Source: Megalonaias nervosa (lineage: Eukaryota > Mollusca > Bivalvia > Unionida > Unionidae). From it: a stretch of 64,000 nucleotides of DNA. The number at the start of each line of letters is the position of its first letter. Position 1 is the stretch's first letter. The DNA lies in contig JAECUM010094246.1 of the NCBI GenBank assembly GCA_016617855.1, positions 1 through 64,000 on the forward strand. Reading direction: 5' to 3'. The notes under the pieces were generated by a model, which was given only the letters and a program-made list of their open reading frames with translations, did not search any database and had not been told where the DNA came from. Both the position numbers and the translations under genes were made by a program. Of this stretch, positions 1 through 11,975 are shown one piece after another.

Positions 1-194
1 TACTCTCCACATTAGATTTCTTTTTTAACTATTTCTTATATGCTTTTTTATTTTTATTTATCCAAGGCAAAAAATAAATCTGGCAGTAAAACTAAATGTT
101 AACAGGGAGATAGGAGATGTATCACTTTGGATAGACCGACCATGAAAACACTAAATTTGTCTGGTTACAGAAGGACAGAAGAACCCTGAACTTG

Positions 195-490
195 ACATGT
201 ATTCATATTCCAGGGAACCCTACTATTAGTCAATCCATACACTTCCTTTCATATTCCAGGGAAACCTACCAATTTGTCAGTCCATGAACCCTACCATTAG
301 TCAGTCCGTACACATCCTTTTATATTCCAGGGAACCCTGCCATTAGTCAGCCCATACACATCCTTTCATATTCCAGGGAAACCTACCCATTTGTCAGTTA
401 GTGAACCCTACAGTTAGTCAGTCCATATACATCCTTTCCTATTCTAGAGGACCCTACCATTAATCACTTCATATACATCTTTTAATTTAA
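195..490. repeat. ~46-60 bp minisatellite
   Basis: Five or so imperfect direct repeats built from CATATTCCAGGGAACCCTAC, CATTAGTCAGTCCATACACA and short spacers (TCCTTT). Units alternate between 'gggaaCcctaccattagtc' and 'gggaaAcctaccaatttgtc' types, hinting at a two-unit higher order. No coding potential. Confidence 0.75.
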
Positions 491-1940
491 ATTAATAATT
501 TATTATTTGGAAATAGAAAACACATCAACACCAGTATAGTCAAATAATACTTGTTAATTTAAGCACTTTTTTTTATATCAGTTGCACCCCTGGTATAATG
601 TAAATTCCACCTGGAAATCTTATTTGATCAGTTTTTATTAATATTCCCCACTGATTTCATTTCTTAGTTTAATCATACTTAATTACACAAAGAAATAAAA
701 TGGCACTACTGCATGATTGACTGAAATCTGACCTCAATTATCAGATTATAATAATCAAGTGATGACACCCATTAACGTTTAACATATGTAATTATCATGA
801 CCTGGCATAATTATTCTCAGTTTTATTGGATGAAAAAACAATATCAAGCAGACTGTTATTTTTTCTGCTCCTGCATGTGACCTATATATGGGTTGCTACA
901 TTATGTACTCTCTAGGGTAGTTAAGGTATGATCTATGAATGATTTACTTATTTTGTAGACATATTATATAAAGGTTGTATGAGTTACGATCTTCAATGTT
1001 GTTAACACTTAAGATTAATCAAGTTACCACTGATTTATTCCAAACATCTTTTATTTAAAATTCAAGGATACTGAGTTATTCACAAGTTATTAGCTTTCAT
1101 ACTGGGCCTGATGGCATGAAATCTGTCACCTGACAGTGCTCTGTGATCTGATTGGTTGAAGTTTTGGTGAAAATCATATTAAGGATGATTGGATTTAAAT
1201 GATCTAGTGCAGATTTTAAAGAATTTCAGGACCAATAGAATGATGTTATTTTTCTTTTATTATATACCTATAAATGTTTTACTGAAGAAAGAGCCTGAAT
1301 TATCCTGTCATTTCCAAGGAATAATTGGAGGAGCTTTTGTCACTCTGTATGATTTTGTTTTCTTCAGGATATTGCTTTTTCAGTATTAATTTTGCATCCA
1401 TTCCTCCATTGGCAGTTTTTAGTTGTTACGTACAATGCCAAGTGTATACAAAGAAAGTGAGCTTTGTCAAATGATTGACTGGTTTTAGTCTGGTACCTAT
1501 TCATAGTCTGTGAGAAAAAACCCAGCTAACATACCATTTTTACTTTATGTCAGGCTGAATAATGATGTGGTTCTTAGAGATTAGCTTTTGTCATCTTAAT
1601 GATTATTGAACAGTAATAATAGTAATGATCACAGTGACAAAACCTGACATCTAAGGAACATATAGCAATAAGGTTAATCAGATTACAAAATTACCACTTT
1701 GTATGGATTAAAGTTAATTACTTAGTCTGCATTTTAGAATTAAGCAGCTATTTGCAAGATACATTATGTGGCTACATGTGAGGGGTAAATTTGATGGTTT
1801 TTGTTAAAAGAAATATGCTGTCCATGTTAGACTTTTGAGCAAAATTTGTTAGTGCCAAAAGTAACTAAGTAAAAGAAAATCATTTCTTGCTTATCAAATT
1901 ACTTATACATCACAGATCTGAACAAAATAGTTTGCACTTG
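491..1940. other. No feature recognised
   Basis: AT-rich sequence with only short ORFs and no splice-compatible coding segment or familiar repeat. A 66-codon ORF at 1189-1389 has no domain-like composition and looks like chance. Confidence 0.5.
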
Positions 1941-2520
1941 AATGAAGAAATCTGTCAATTTAGGGGTCAGAATTCAAGGTCACTATGACTGAACAAAGAA
2001 AAATGGTTTCTGCATTAAAATTTCAATTATTGATAATGTATTTTCACCAAAGTTTGTGGATGATTTGCACATTGGATAAAATAAGCCTGTTGATTTTAGG
2101 GTCAAGGTCAATGTGACTCCATGAAGAAATCAGTTTATGCACAGTTTATGTACACCACAAACCCTGATTAAACATTGTCGAGTTCTTACACTTAGAAAGA
2201 AACCTTTTGATTTTTGAAGTCATAAGATCAAAGACCATGGTCAGTGTAAGTGGAAGAAGAAAAATAGTTTTAAAATAATAACTGTAATTTTAGATCTTGA
2301 ACCTTGGCCAAAGTTTATGGTGGGCTTGCATTTCAGTCAAGGAGGAAATCTATTGACTTTATAATCTAAAGGTCAGAGGTCATGGTCTATTGGAGTCAAA
2401 GAAAAATGGTTTTACAAAATAATTTTGACTCTAGGGCTAGTACCTGACCAAACTTTGTTGATCAGGCTTTCACTTAATCTAAAAAAGTGTCAGGGTCTAT
2501 TAAAGAACTGAAAACTTAGG
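1940..2520 (+). repeat. Tandem ~190-bp 'AAGGTCAAGGTCAcTatgact' type repeat
   Basis: Three degenerate units share the order: gaagaaatctgtcaatttta, then GGTCA...AAGGTCA(CTATG)ACT, then AAGAAAAATGGTTTCTGCA, then 'accaaagtttgtggatga.ttgca'. The same family recurs at 34,800-35,300 and 51,960-52,640. It is a dispersed, internally repeated element of unknown class, non-coding. Confidence 0.6.
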
Positions 2521-2833
2521 AGGATATTCTATCCTCTATTTCATTGGAAGGGGGGTATTTTTTGAATATAGGAGGAATTTGTTGAAGAAACACAGAGGTC
2601 GAGAATAAAATTCTCATGCATTCTGTTGATTTTTCTGTGTAATCTTTGAGAAATTTTCATGGATCTTGCAATCATGTATATTGGACTAGTGACAAAAGCA
2701 AGCTATAGATTCTGGGGTATAGAAGTGTGAGGTCGTGATCAAGATAACCAGGATAAATGAGGAAGTCAATCTCAGTCTTGTCAATTCAAAGTATGCAATA
2801 GAATTGAACAATATTTCCTTAATTTCCATTCTT

Positions 2834-2836
2834 TAG

Positions 2837-2870
<34 letters not shown>

Positions 2871-2873
2871 CTA
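2834..2873. repeat. (TA)n perfect palindrome
   Basis: TAGCTTA plus a run of TA repeats plus TAAGCTA forms a fully self-complementary ~40-bp palindrome that could extrude as a cruciform. Confidence 0.9.
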
Positions 2874-2924
2874 AATCTGTTATCTCTGTCTATTTTTCAT
2901 CTACATAATGCAGAATAAACGTAC

Positions 2925-4254
2925 ATTATTATATGCTCATTTTTTGTATGTTAACTTTACATTGTCAGAATCATGCAATATTGTACTGTAATTGAACACC
3001 TTGATAGTGCACGCATGTGCATAACATGTGCCTAAAGATAGTATAGTGTATTAGGAACTACTTCGTAAACAAACCATGTACACTCGTGTAGTAGACGTTT
3101 TATGTTTTGGTTGCTTAAATGTGTTTCTGAATGAACTAAAGCAGCTGTTTAATCTATTTGAAAGCATAGATGATAAAGTTAATGATGTGGATGAGTTCAC
3201 CGAGTCAAGAAATGAAATTTTCAAAGAAGCAAACAAACGACTGTGATATTTGCGATGTCATCAACAGACGTGCGAGATGCAGTAATTGAAAATACCATTC
3301 TGACCATCGAAAAAATTATTTAGGAGAATATTCATATCTTTTCACAAATATAATGGTTAGGAGTATGACGAGTGCTCTATATGGTCGAAAAAATATAGCA
3401 TAGAAAAACATATTGAGGCCAAGGGCTATTGCATATCTATCAGATACGTACCATTTTTAAAGTCTGTTAAATACTAGATTCGAGAAAAAAAAAATGCAAC
3501 TGAAGGTTTGGGTAGGAAACTGAGAGCATCAGAGCAGTAATCCAAGAAGATGAAAAAGTATTATTTCCGCTGGAGAAATGGAGTGTCACACAACAGCTGC
3601 TTCACAATTTTCACCATGTAACTATTTTGATACAATGTTAGGCTAGTGATAGGAGACACACTATGATACAGGTCATAGCTGGGGTCCCTCCAACAGCAAG
3701 ATGCAAGTGACAGGGCATAAGCATGTTTTCTTTCACTGGTAATAAAAATGGTAATAAATATACTTCCATTCATTTTGAATTTCCTCAAAATGTACACTCT
3801 TAGTTCTTCAAATCTGACTGACATGTCCTGGAAAACCTGATAGACACCAAAACTGTACTGGAATTTAGAGTAGCCTACATTTCCATTTAAAATCCATTTC
3901 TCCTTACTGCACTGAATTGACCCAATAATTCAGTCCCTCATAATCAGAAAAGCAGAATTGAATTGGATCAACATAGAAACAAAATCCATGCACAATCATT
4001 CACAATATGACTCAAAATTTCAATTTTAAGGAGACCAAAAATGACAATTCCTTTTGAAACTGATGTAGAGTGCACGATTAAGTTAAATGGTTACTGGGCG
4101 GAGCTATGTGTGCATGAATACTGAATAGTGTATATTGATGAATCTATGGTTGTGAATTTATTTTGGAATAAAGCATAAATTCAGTTACATTGCTTCTTGT
4201 AACGTCTTTTATTATTAAGCCTTAGGTAGTTAAAAAAAAATGAGCATATAATAA
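2925..4254 (+). mobile_element. TIR-bearing non-autonomous element, copy 1
   Basis: Bounded by inverted repeats: ATTATTATATGCTCATTTTT at the left and AAAAAATGAGCATATAATAA at the right. Much of the interior matches, in reverse complement, the element at 12599-13603 (for example AACTTTACATTGTCAGAATC, and GAATGAACTAAAGCAGCTG). No transposase ORF is visible. Directly 3' of the right TIR is a large palindrome (4257-4370), as in copy 2, so TIR element and hairpin probably move as one unit. About 300 bases are present here and absent in copy 2. Superfamily unknown. Confidence 0.72.
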
Positions 4255-4256
4255 AA

Positions 4257-4370
4257 AGGTTACTGCATTTGTATGGGAAAATATGAACTCTTTTTTTTCT
4301 GAAAAATACTGCAGTCCGCAAGGTCATGCAATATTTTTCAGAAAAACTAATATTTTCTCATACAAATGGA
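4257..4370. repeat. Palindromic hairpin, copy 1
   Basis: Outer arms TTACTGCATTTGTATGGGAA...ATAT and ATAT...TCTCATACAAAT are imperfectly complementary. The inner arms CTGAAAAATACTGCA and TGCAATATTTTTCAG are nearly complementary and flank a short GTCCGCAAGGTCA loop. Confidence 0.85.
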
Positions 4371-4638
4371 TCTATTAATACTGTATAGTTGACTATTTTG
4401 CTGTTCAGTGCATATTCATATATTTCACTCATTTTTCTCTCACTGTATCTGCCTCAGGTATTGTTTCTTTGTTTGACTTATAAAGTCTCATCATTACTGA
4501 AACAATAATTTCTTTTTTTTTCTGCTTTACTACTCTGGCAATAGGACCATACCATATAGTATTTTTCTATGTCCTAAACCAACAGATTTTCCATTGTTCT
4601 TCTTGCTGTTAATAATAATTTTTGGAAACTCACCAAAG

Positions 4639-4882
4639 ATGGATAGAGAAAAGAATGATAGAAATACATCCCAACAATTCTTTTCAGAAGCTAGTGGTGA
4701 GAGTAGGCAAATGGAAGACAGAGGAATGAGCAACACTGTGGCGGTCTCAGGTTTTTCAACCAACACAAGCCAGGAACTTTTAGAGATGTACTTTGAGAAT
4801 TCACGGCGATCTGGAGGAGGTGATGTGGAGAAAGTCCAGATCATAGATGGGGTTGCATACATCACTTTTAAGGATGCTGACG
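4639..4882 (+). CDS. PARP14-like: PARP14-like exon 1: N-terminus and first half of RRM1
   Basis: Encodes 81 residues: a polar, low-complexity N-terminus (residues 1-30), then the start of an RRM with RNP2-like VAVSGFS, the helix STNTSQELLEMYFEN, and the hallmark RRSGGGDVEKVQI followed by the strand VAYITFKDAD. The SGGG-D/E-x-E-x-V motif is typical of PARP14/PARP10 RRMs. The ATG at 4639 has a good context (A at -3, G at +4). The donor GACG|GTACAG at 4882 is phase 1. Odd: the frame stays open upstream to a strong pyrimidine-rich acceptor ending near 4544, which would add about 31 mostly hydrophobic residues. So this could instead be an internal exon starting at 4545. I prefer the ATG because the upstream peptide looks like translated pyrimidine tract. 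Confidence 0.8.
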
Positions 4883-5200
4883 GTACAGATCACTAAATGT
4901 TTCCTTATATATTCTTGGTATTACTTACTTTTGACACATTTTTTTATCATAAGAACTAATGTCATTTTTCATTTAAAAGGTTCAAAAAGTTGGATCTTAT
5001 TTTTGTAATTGTACTAATTTTCACAGCTTAAGAAAATTTATGTTGAAAAAAGGTAAAGGTGATTGTTTTTGTACCAAATGGCATGATTTTTGCTCTGTTG
5101 GTCATGAGATGATAAGAATTGATGGGATGGTCAATTGTCCATCATGAATGCATCCATTAGCACAGATTTGTTATCACTATTTCTCCTAAACTAATTGTAG

Positions 5201-5454
5201 GGGGCCCCGAGTGACCGAGTGGTCTAAAGCGCTGACCGTTACGGATCACTGCCATCTCACCTCTGTCTGCGTGAGTTCGAGTCCAGGCTCGGCTAATGTG
5301 GGTACGTGAGAAAGCCTGCCAGTAGCTTCTCGTGGGTCGGTGGTTCTTCCCGGGGTTTTCCAGGGTTCTTCCTCCACCACTAATACTGGCCGCCATGTAT
5401 AGCCTATCTTGTGCTGAAAAATGGTGTTAAACCTATAACAACAACAACAACAAC
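5201..5454 (+). mobile_element. tRNA-derived SINE with (AAC)n tail, copy 1
   Basis: The head GGGGCCCCGAGTGACCGAGT, with TGGTCTAAAGCGCTGACC (A box) and GTGAGTTCGAGTCCAGGCTC (B box), resembles a tRNA with a long variable arm. The central part has GTGGGTCGGTGGTTCTTCCC, CAGGGTTCTTCCTCCACCAC and TGGCCGCCATGTATAGCC, a conserved SINE core seen in molluscs (the MESC/Meta or V-type core families; exact family unverified). The tail is 'ggtgttaaacctat' followed by (AAC)n. A perfect 13-bp target-site duplication, AAACTAATTGTAG, flanks it at 5188-5200 and 5455-5467. The best-preserved copy here. Confidence 0.9.
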
Positions 5455-6600
5455 AAACTAATTGTAGGATAGCCATACAACTTTAAACATACATTCATCC
5501 CATGGACTAGTTGGTACTGAATGACAATAGTGTCACTCAAGCATCCAGTATGACCATTGACACAATGGATAACTTGAAACTTTTGTTTATTTTTATTCCC
5601 CTTGATTGGATGGCCATATCAACACATGAAGATCTTGAATAATGTCTAGTTTTCTTAAATGAAAATGGCACCAATGTGATGACCGCCATCTTGAACATCC
5701 TGTTATTGCCACTCCTAAAGGGAAAGTCATATTATGATGGGATTTTCACAGAAAGTCTCCTAATGATGTACTGTTGGTCCTAAATGAAAATGGTACCACT
5801 TTCACATCCAGTATGGAAACCCACATAACCATCTTGAAAATCTTGTTATCCTCCTAAATTTATGGTCATATTAAATTTGGTTGTTTTACTAAAAATCATT
5901 TTATTATGTCAAATTGATCATAAATGGTGCTACTCAGATATCCAATTTGGCTACTACAGTGGTCATCTTTAAAATGTTCTTGTCTCTATTTCTTCTGACT
6001 GAATTGTCATATCAGTATGTGTTTTTTTTTTTCTGAAGACTTCTTACAATGCTTAGAGTGGTTGTAAATAAAAATGATCTAATGTCCCATATGTCCATCA
6101 TACTGACCATTTTGAAAATCTCTGCTTCTTAGAGATGGCATAGTGACATAATTGTACCATCACCACTTCTCATGATGCCTAATTGGTCCTAAATTGATAT
6201 GGACTGGCAGTCTAATATTCAGTATCGCTGCCAATATTAAAATCTTGTTATTGTTACTTCTTAAAACAGAAAGATCAGCATGGGATTTTTACCAGAAGAC
6301 ATCATTTGATGTTTTGTGATCCTTACTGAAAATGTCATCAGTCTGAAATCCAATATGTCTACCTGAGCTAATTTGAAATATTGTTCGGCAGCTGTACATG
6401 TTCCAAGGTTTACTAGTAAACCTTGGACAAATGTTCCATGGAAAAACCTCAGAGTATTGGTTGTTGACTTTCCAAGGTAAAAATCTGAAATCCAATATGT
6501 CTAACACAGAAGCTAATTTGAAAATCTTGTTATTGCTGAAGAATATCAGCATTGTTTTCAAACACTCAGCTCTTAAAAGGAAGAAATGGTCTTCTCTTCA

Positions 6601-6640
6601 TAATAATAATAATAATAATGACTTCATTTAGAAAAGATAA
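6601..6640 (-). repeat. (ATT)n-tailed retroelement 3' terminus fragment
   Basis: (AAT)n followed by GACTTCATTTAGAAAAGATA; in reverse complement this is an AATAAA-like end followed by an (ATT)n tail. The related fragment at 56138-56200 has GCTTTATTTATAGAGGGTGA. Probably the 3' end of a non-LTR element. Confidence 0.45.
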
Positions 6641-6692
6641 CTCAGTCAGTTGCAGAGATTAATCTACCTTCCTTGAATCCTTCTGTTGTGTT

Positions 6693-6696
<4 letters not shown>

Positions 6697-6779
<83 letters not shown>

Positions 6780-6780
6780 G
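6697..6780. repeat. (TA)n(CA)n microsatellite
   Basis: About 40 bp of TA repeats joined to about 40 bp of CA repeats. The tyrosine/isoleucine/threonine-histidine ORFs across it on both strands are artefacts. Confidence 0.95.
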
Positions 6781-6999
6781 CACAATTTGTTGAAATTTTG
6801 GCTTAACACTAAAGAACTGAGTTATTCTGAAAATCGAAACATTTTCAAGGTCTTTACACATGACAAGCATTAGTGGGCACATGAAAACTAAGCACAATAT
6901 CATATTGTATTCATAAATTCACCTGTGAAAATGATGTATATGCAGAGAAAAACAAGAGGTGTATTTATATTTAGTCCTGTTCTTAAATATCTTAAGATT

Positions 7000-8229
7000 T
7001 CATCCATTTAGGCAGTGATTATGAAAAGAAATGCTAGAAACATGACTCATTTCACTGAGAATAATGTTCCATGCTGGTAGACCAGTATACTGAACACACA
7101 TTTTAAACAATTTCTTTTTTGGCTTGGGTATAATGTAACTTTTACTTTTAAGAGACCAGATTTGGAGCACTGTCAGCATCATTTCTGTGAAAGATATTGC
7201 ATGGGTAGACATCATAAAGAATATGGGGTTCATTTAAGAAAGTATTTCATATGCTAATACATGTACATGCGATCTTAAGATAAAACTATTATTCATGTTT
7301 AATGATAGATGTACATTTTTTACTGCTATATAATTTTGTTTAGATGAATGCATGCAATATTGTAAGAAGAGCTGTGAATATAATAGAAAGTATGTACAGT
7401 GATTGTGGCTATTTTTCCTTCTTAAATTGTTCTGAAAGTTGACATTCAGGAAACTGGTCTTTTCATACCAAGTTGTTATGGGAGACCACCTGTCTGTTTT
7501 TTTGTTAATAGAAGGGACAGTCTCTCAGGACAGGTTTTACTGTATTTCTGCTTGTGCCAAGTAGCATTCTTTATACTGAGAGGCCTCACAATCCACATAA
7601 AAGCATTTTGGAAGTTTCTACCTTAAAGCAGGTTGGAGGAGTGTTCTCTTTGAAGGGAAGTTTACTCCATCTATAAATTTCATACTTTTCTTTGGTTTCT
7701 TTGTTTGAAAACAAAATTTCTGGCTTTTCTGTGTCATGTCTTTGCCATCCTTACACACTTAGGTGCCCTTGGTATGTACCTCCACGAGTTCCGATTGTGT
7801 CCCATCACATTGCTATAGCTATATTTGGTGCAGGTCTGGTGTTTGATGTAGAAAACTCATATAATATTGCTGTATGATCTCCACTACAGTCAAATACATA
7901 CTGTTTTCTATATTAACCTAGTCTTAGCATCCACTTCGTAGATGTGTGCTGATTTTACCTGTATAGACTGTCATCCACATCGTAAGTATCAGTAATGATG
8001 CATCAGTGTATATATGACTGTACTATGGAAAACTCCATTATCTTGCTGTACAGATTTTGCTGCGATTGTATATATACAGGTATGTGTTCTATATAAAGTT
8101 TTGTCATAGCATCCATTTCTTAATGAATGGAACAAAATATTCCATGACAACCTATGGACCTGACAAGTGGTTTTTGACTACTAGGTATCACTTTCAGGTC
8201 ATCTCCTCCTTTGTTCAGGGTTCCTTCAC
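7000..8229. repeat. Intronic sequence with a dispersed repeat also at 27,120-27,480
   Basis: From ~7,820, 'ggtgcaggtctggtgtttgatg', TATAATATTGCTGTATGAT and TGATTTTACCTGTATAGACT match the block at 27,127-27,480, and related units recur twice within each block at a few hundred bases. 7,000-7,800 holds nothing recognisable. Confidence 0.5.
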
Positions 8230-10430
8230 CTACAAATACAGCACTCTTCACCCTGTCATTAACCTAAGTGTACTCAATTCATTTATGCCCCTTGATTCAT
8301 GATGGAAATACTATGATGAGTTCTAAATGCCATCTAGGAGGGAGACTATGCAATCAATGTGGAGTTGAAAGATGCGTATCTTCATGTCTCCATTGACATG
8401 GCTTCCAGGAAGTTCTTGCAATTCGCCCACAGATACCTTTTACCAGTTCAGGGCACTCCAAGATGGACTCAGTCCCTGGGGTTTCACTTCACATCAACTA
8501 TCTGGACTACATTCTACAAAAGTATTAGGTGAGTGATATGTTGTTACTCTTCTTCTCAATCTTGGTTTAAATCCTACGTCATACTATCTCAACATTTGTT
8601 TCATCTAGGTATGGAGTTCAATGTTCAATTAAACAGAATATGTCTCCCTTGAAAATGAGCATTGAAAATCAGTGGTAGCCTCCTTGCTTCTATGGGATGA
8701 TTGAAGAATTCCTTTACAAGCTGGGTTTTCTTTATTTGGACAGGAGACCTTTTGGTCTTAGGTTGCCTATCTATGCACCCATTACAAATTATTCCACATG
8801 GAGGCAGAGACCTTGTCCATTTAACCAGCTTCTCACGATCTGCACAAATATGAGGTTCCATCTCAGTCGCAGTTGACTCAAGATGGGTATACATCCAAAG
8901 TACATCATCCAGAAATCACAATCTGTAGGGATACCTTCATTCTGGGAAGCTGTTGGAGTTTGGCCTCTCATTATAGTCATTTACATATCAAGATTCATGA
9001 GATGAAAACCATTTTGAAAGGTTTTCATTGGTGGCAGGAAGATCTACATGGGAAATAAGTTCTCATTCTGACAACTCCACTGTGTTGACTTATCTTAAAC
9101 GGTGAAGTGGAACCAAGTCCTCAGACCTTTGCATTCTTGTATGGGATTTCCTAAAGTAGTGTCTCCAAGAATAAATCCATGTCCAAATTTGTCATATTCC
9201 AGACTGACTAAATGTAATAGCAGACTTGTTCCAGAAGAATTGGTAGAAATAGAATGGTCTCATCATCCCTCAGTTTTCACTAAGATACGTGCATGAGATT
9301 AACAGAGCGGAGGACTTACTTATGACAAGGTGAATGCCAAACTCACAATGTTTGTCTCACCATTCCTGGATCTGATGGCCTGGGCAGTCAGTCTTTCTAT
9401 TGATTGGAATGGCCAGGATGCATACTCTTGCCTTCCAGTGCCTCTGACTCAGAAGGTGATACAGAAAGTGGGAGATTGGGAGTGTCACCTCATCCTGGTT
9501 TCTCCAATCAAATGGGAAAAATTGTGGATCAATGACCTCATCAATCACACAACAGGAATCACCAAGAAAATCAAGATATTCTCTCATCTTCTCGAGCAAC
9601 CATGCTAGCAGGTGTTTCATCCAAAGCCAGAATTGCTGGATCTGCACATGTAGATCATATTAAATAAGCCCTCAGGAAAAAATAGTTCTCACAACCATTG
9701 GTGGAAAAATCAGTCAAGCAGAGTGGCCCTCTACTTCGAAAGTATATGAAGGCATATGGGAAATCTTCACACAGTGGCATGCCCAAGAAACACATTTTAC
9801 CACTGCAGGCATCAATACCTCAAATAGCTAACTGCCTACTGTGGTACATTGACGAAAAACAGTTGGCACCAATTACAAACAAAGGCTACCATTCCAAGAT
9901 CACTGACACCCTGTGTCAGCTTGGAAAAGAGAATGTCAGACAAAACAAAGACCTGTTTGATCTTCTGCCCAATTTTTATTACTCATGTCCAAAGACATTG
10001 GCTGTTTGCCCAAAGTGGAATCTATAATGGGTACTAACTTTGGCAAACAAGACAACATTTGAACTGCTCTCAAGAGCCTCATTAAATCACCTCTCATTTA
10101 AAACCTGGTTCCTCACTGCATTTGCAATGGCAGATAGAATCAGCAAAATATATGCTGTATCAGTGGACTGGAATTACATTCACTTATGATGGCTGCTGCT
10201 TTCACTGACAAGAACAGGTTCCCATTAATTGTGAATCAGACTTTTGTAATAAAAAATTCCTGTCCTCTTTGAACATTCATTTTAAAGTTGTCCACAGTAC
10301 CCATTGTGAACACTGGAGTGGTACTGAACCATTTTGTTGAGGGAGATCACTTCTCCCATCACATAGGGAAAGGACAATATATTATCACAAAACACTTTCA
10401 TCCTGGATACTGTGGGTTATTTGTTTTGTA
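8230..10430 (+). mobile_element. DIRS-type retrotransposon remnant (RT, RNase H, tyrosine recombinase)
   Basis: Translated pieces in changing frames follow DIRS pol order. The reverse transcriptase has LKDAYLHVSIDMASRKFLQF (8365-8435). The FHWWQEDLHG segment near 9,020 and LSIDWNGQDAYSC...QKVIQKV at 9330-9608 belong to the RT/RNase H C-terminal region. The tyrosine-recombinase N-terminal region, with LQASIPQIANCLLWYIDEKQ and LAPITNKGYHSKITDTLCQL, lies at 9698-10030; further degraded pieces reach ~10,430. Known: DIRS elements integrate with a tyrosine recombinase rather than a DDE integrase. Many stops and frame changes make this copy dead. Confidence 0.82.
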
Positions 10431-10699
10431 TATTTGAAAATAACCCCAGACCAAATGAATTTATTTCACATCTCAGGTTGCAGATTTAGGGCAGCCAACA
10501 GGGACAATGCATTTAAGCAAAACTGTTTTATAAATGACATTATCCATCCTTATGGGAAGGAGGTCCATGTCCACTTCTCCAACTTTTATCTCATGGTTCT
10601 TTCATCTTAAAAGGCTCAACTCGATCTGGTGGGATCAATAGTTATGATACAACAGGTTGCCTTCCTGGCATTCTATTCATTGAAAAAGAATGAAACCAG

Positions 10700-11440
10700 T
10701 TTAGGGAGTTTTCATTAAATTAATATATTTTCAGTTTCTCAGGCAAAGTGCCAACCATTTCTCTTTTATGTAAGGCTTAATGCCATTTATTAATCATAGA
10801 CACAAGTGCAGTTTCACGTGAGTGATTTTGTTGAAAGTCATACAGATTATTATGAATGAGATTACAGGTGTTCATTTAATTCATAAAGGATCATGTACAG
10901 TTTTTTTTTCAGTAATTTGGAAAGCAAGGAAGGATAGAGATAGGTCTGTAGATATTAACATCATCTTTTGTTCCAGCTTAAATTCAATATAGAATGGCAT
11001 TACCTTGGCAGTTTCCAAATCTGTGGAAATTTATTTGACCCAGTACTGTGATTGCATATAGAAGCTATACTCTCTATTACAGCAGGTGCATCTGTCTTTA
11101 GTAGCCTTGGTCCAATCATATCAAGTCCTGTGTCTTTACAATCATCCATTTTTGTCATATACTTCAACACAAATTCACAACTATTTTCTATAATGTCAAC
11201 TTTGTCACTAGGAACTTTTTCAGGAATAAATGGTGTGAGATCTAGTTGATTAGTGGTGATTTCAGGTTCTTGAATTTTTTCAGCAAGTTGAACAAAAATG
11301 TTGTTAAGAATATCTGAAATGTCAGTTAGTTCATATGCCCTCATAATTAAGTGAAAAAACTTTTCTTTTACACTTACAGTTCCCTGTACCAAACTTGGTA
11401 AAAACTCTTGAAATAGATTTAGGATTATTTCCATGTTCAT
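10700..11440 (-). mobile_element. Non-LTR retrotransposon fragment (CR1/L2-like RT N-terminal region)
   Basis: The open part at 11000-11440 encodes the region between endonuclease and RT, with ISDILNNIFVQLAEKI, DTGLDMIGPRLLKTDAPAVI and FPQIWKLP. Below 11,000 in other frames come NIYRPISILPCF and HNNLYDFQQNHSRETALVS, RT motifs of non-LTR elements. Frameshifted and truncated. Strand is opposite to the host gene. Confidence 0.82.
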
Positions 11441-11975
11441 GAAGCACTTTTTTGCAGTGTGCTTGTTTGGCTTGAATTATAATTCTATTAACTTTTTTAC
11501 TCCAAATTTTAAATTCAGCTTGATTCCCTACAGAGTTTAGATTCCTGCAAATTCTGTTCAGCCCTTAGAGCACTGAGGGACCCTTGTTTTGCATCAGAAC
11601 CTACAAGTGACTAATTTCCTAAAGAAATGATCCTGCAAAGTAAATTGATAATTGGCTGTCAATGCCAAATAATCAGTCCCTCCACTCTTCCAGTCATCAT
11701 TTACTTGCACATTTCAAAATAGGCATGAAATCTTTAAAAATCCCTGAAAGTTCTAAGTATTATATCATGCTACTTTATCTATTAATTGTCAGTGGAATTA
11801 GTACTAATTTTATTCATTATTGAGAATTCAGATAAATAATGAAACATTTTTTGTAATATTGATCAATCTGCAATTTGTATGGCTATAAATAGCTATCTCT
11901 TAAGAAAGTATTTTTTTCTACCATCAGCTGCCAGGAGAGAATTTTAAATATTAGTGCATGCTTTTGTTGTTTCAG
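11441..11975. other. Intronic, nothing recognised
   Basis: AT-rich sequence leading to the exon 2 acceptor; no repeat or coding signal identified. Confidence 0.4.

Larger units (their letters stand above)
5101..6640 (+). mobile_element. Head / ~145-bp array / tail element, copy A
   Basis: The head includes GTCCATC, 'ttgttatcactatttctcct' and 'catacattcatcccatgg'. It is followed by six to seven diverged ~145-bp units around CATCTTGAAAATCTTGTTAT, TCATATCAACATGGGATTTT, GACTTCTTA and AAATGAAAATGGTACCAATC. The tail is GAAGAATATCAGCATTGTTT, followed by an (AAT)n run. The head is interrupted by a SINE (5201-5454). Structure resembles bivalve pearl-type or Helitron-like elements that carry internal minisatellites; that assignment is inference. 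Confidence 0.7.

Noticed and set aside
4530..4865. 111-codon minus-strand ORF
   Set aside because: Antisense of exon 1; no domain and the plus strand has the RRM and splice signals.
5201..5300. Possible genuine tRNA gene
   Set aside because: A and B boxes are there, but the sequence continues into the SINE core and tail with a 13-bp target duplication; it is a SINE head.
6664..6903. ORFs rich in Cys-Val or Thr-His and Ile-Tyr
   Set aside because: Translation of (TA)n(CA)n microsatellite.
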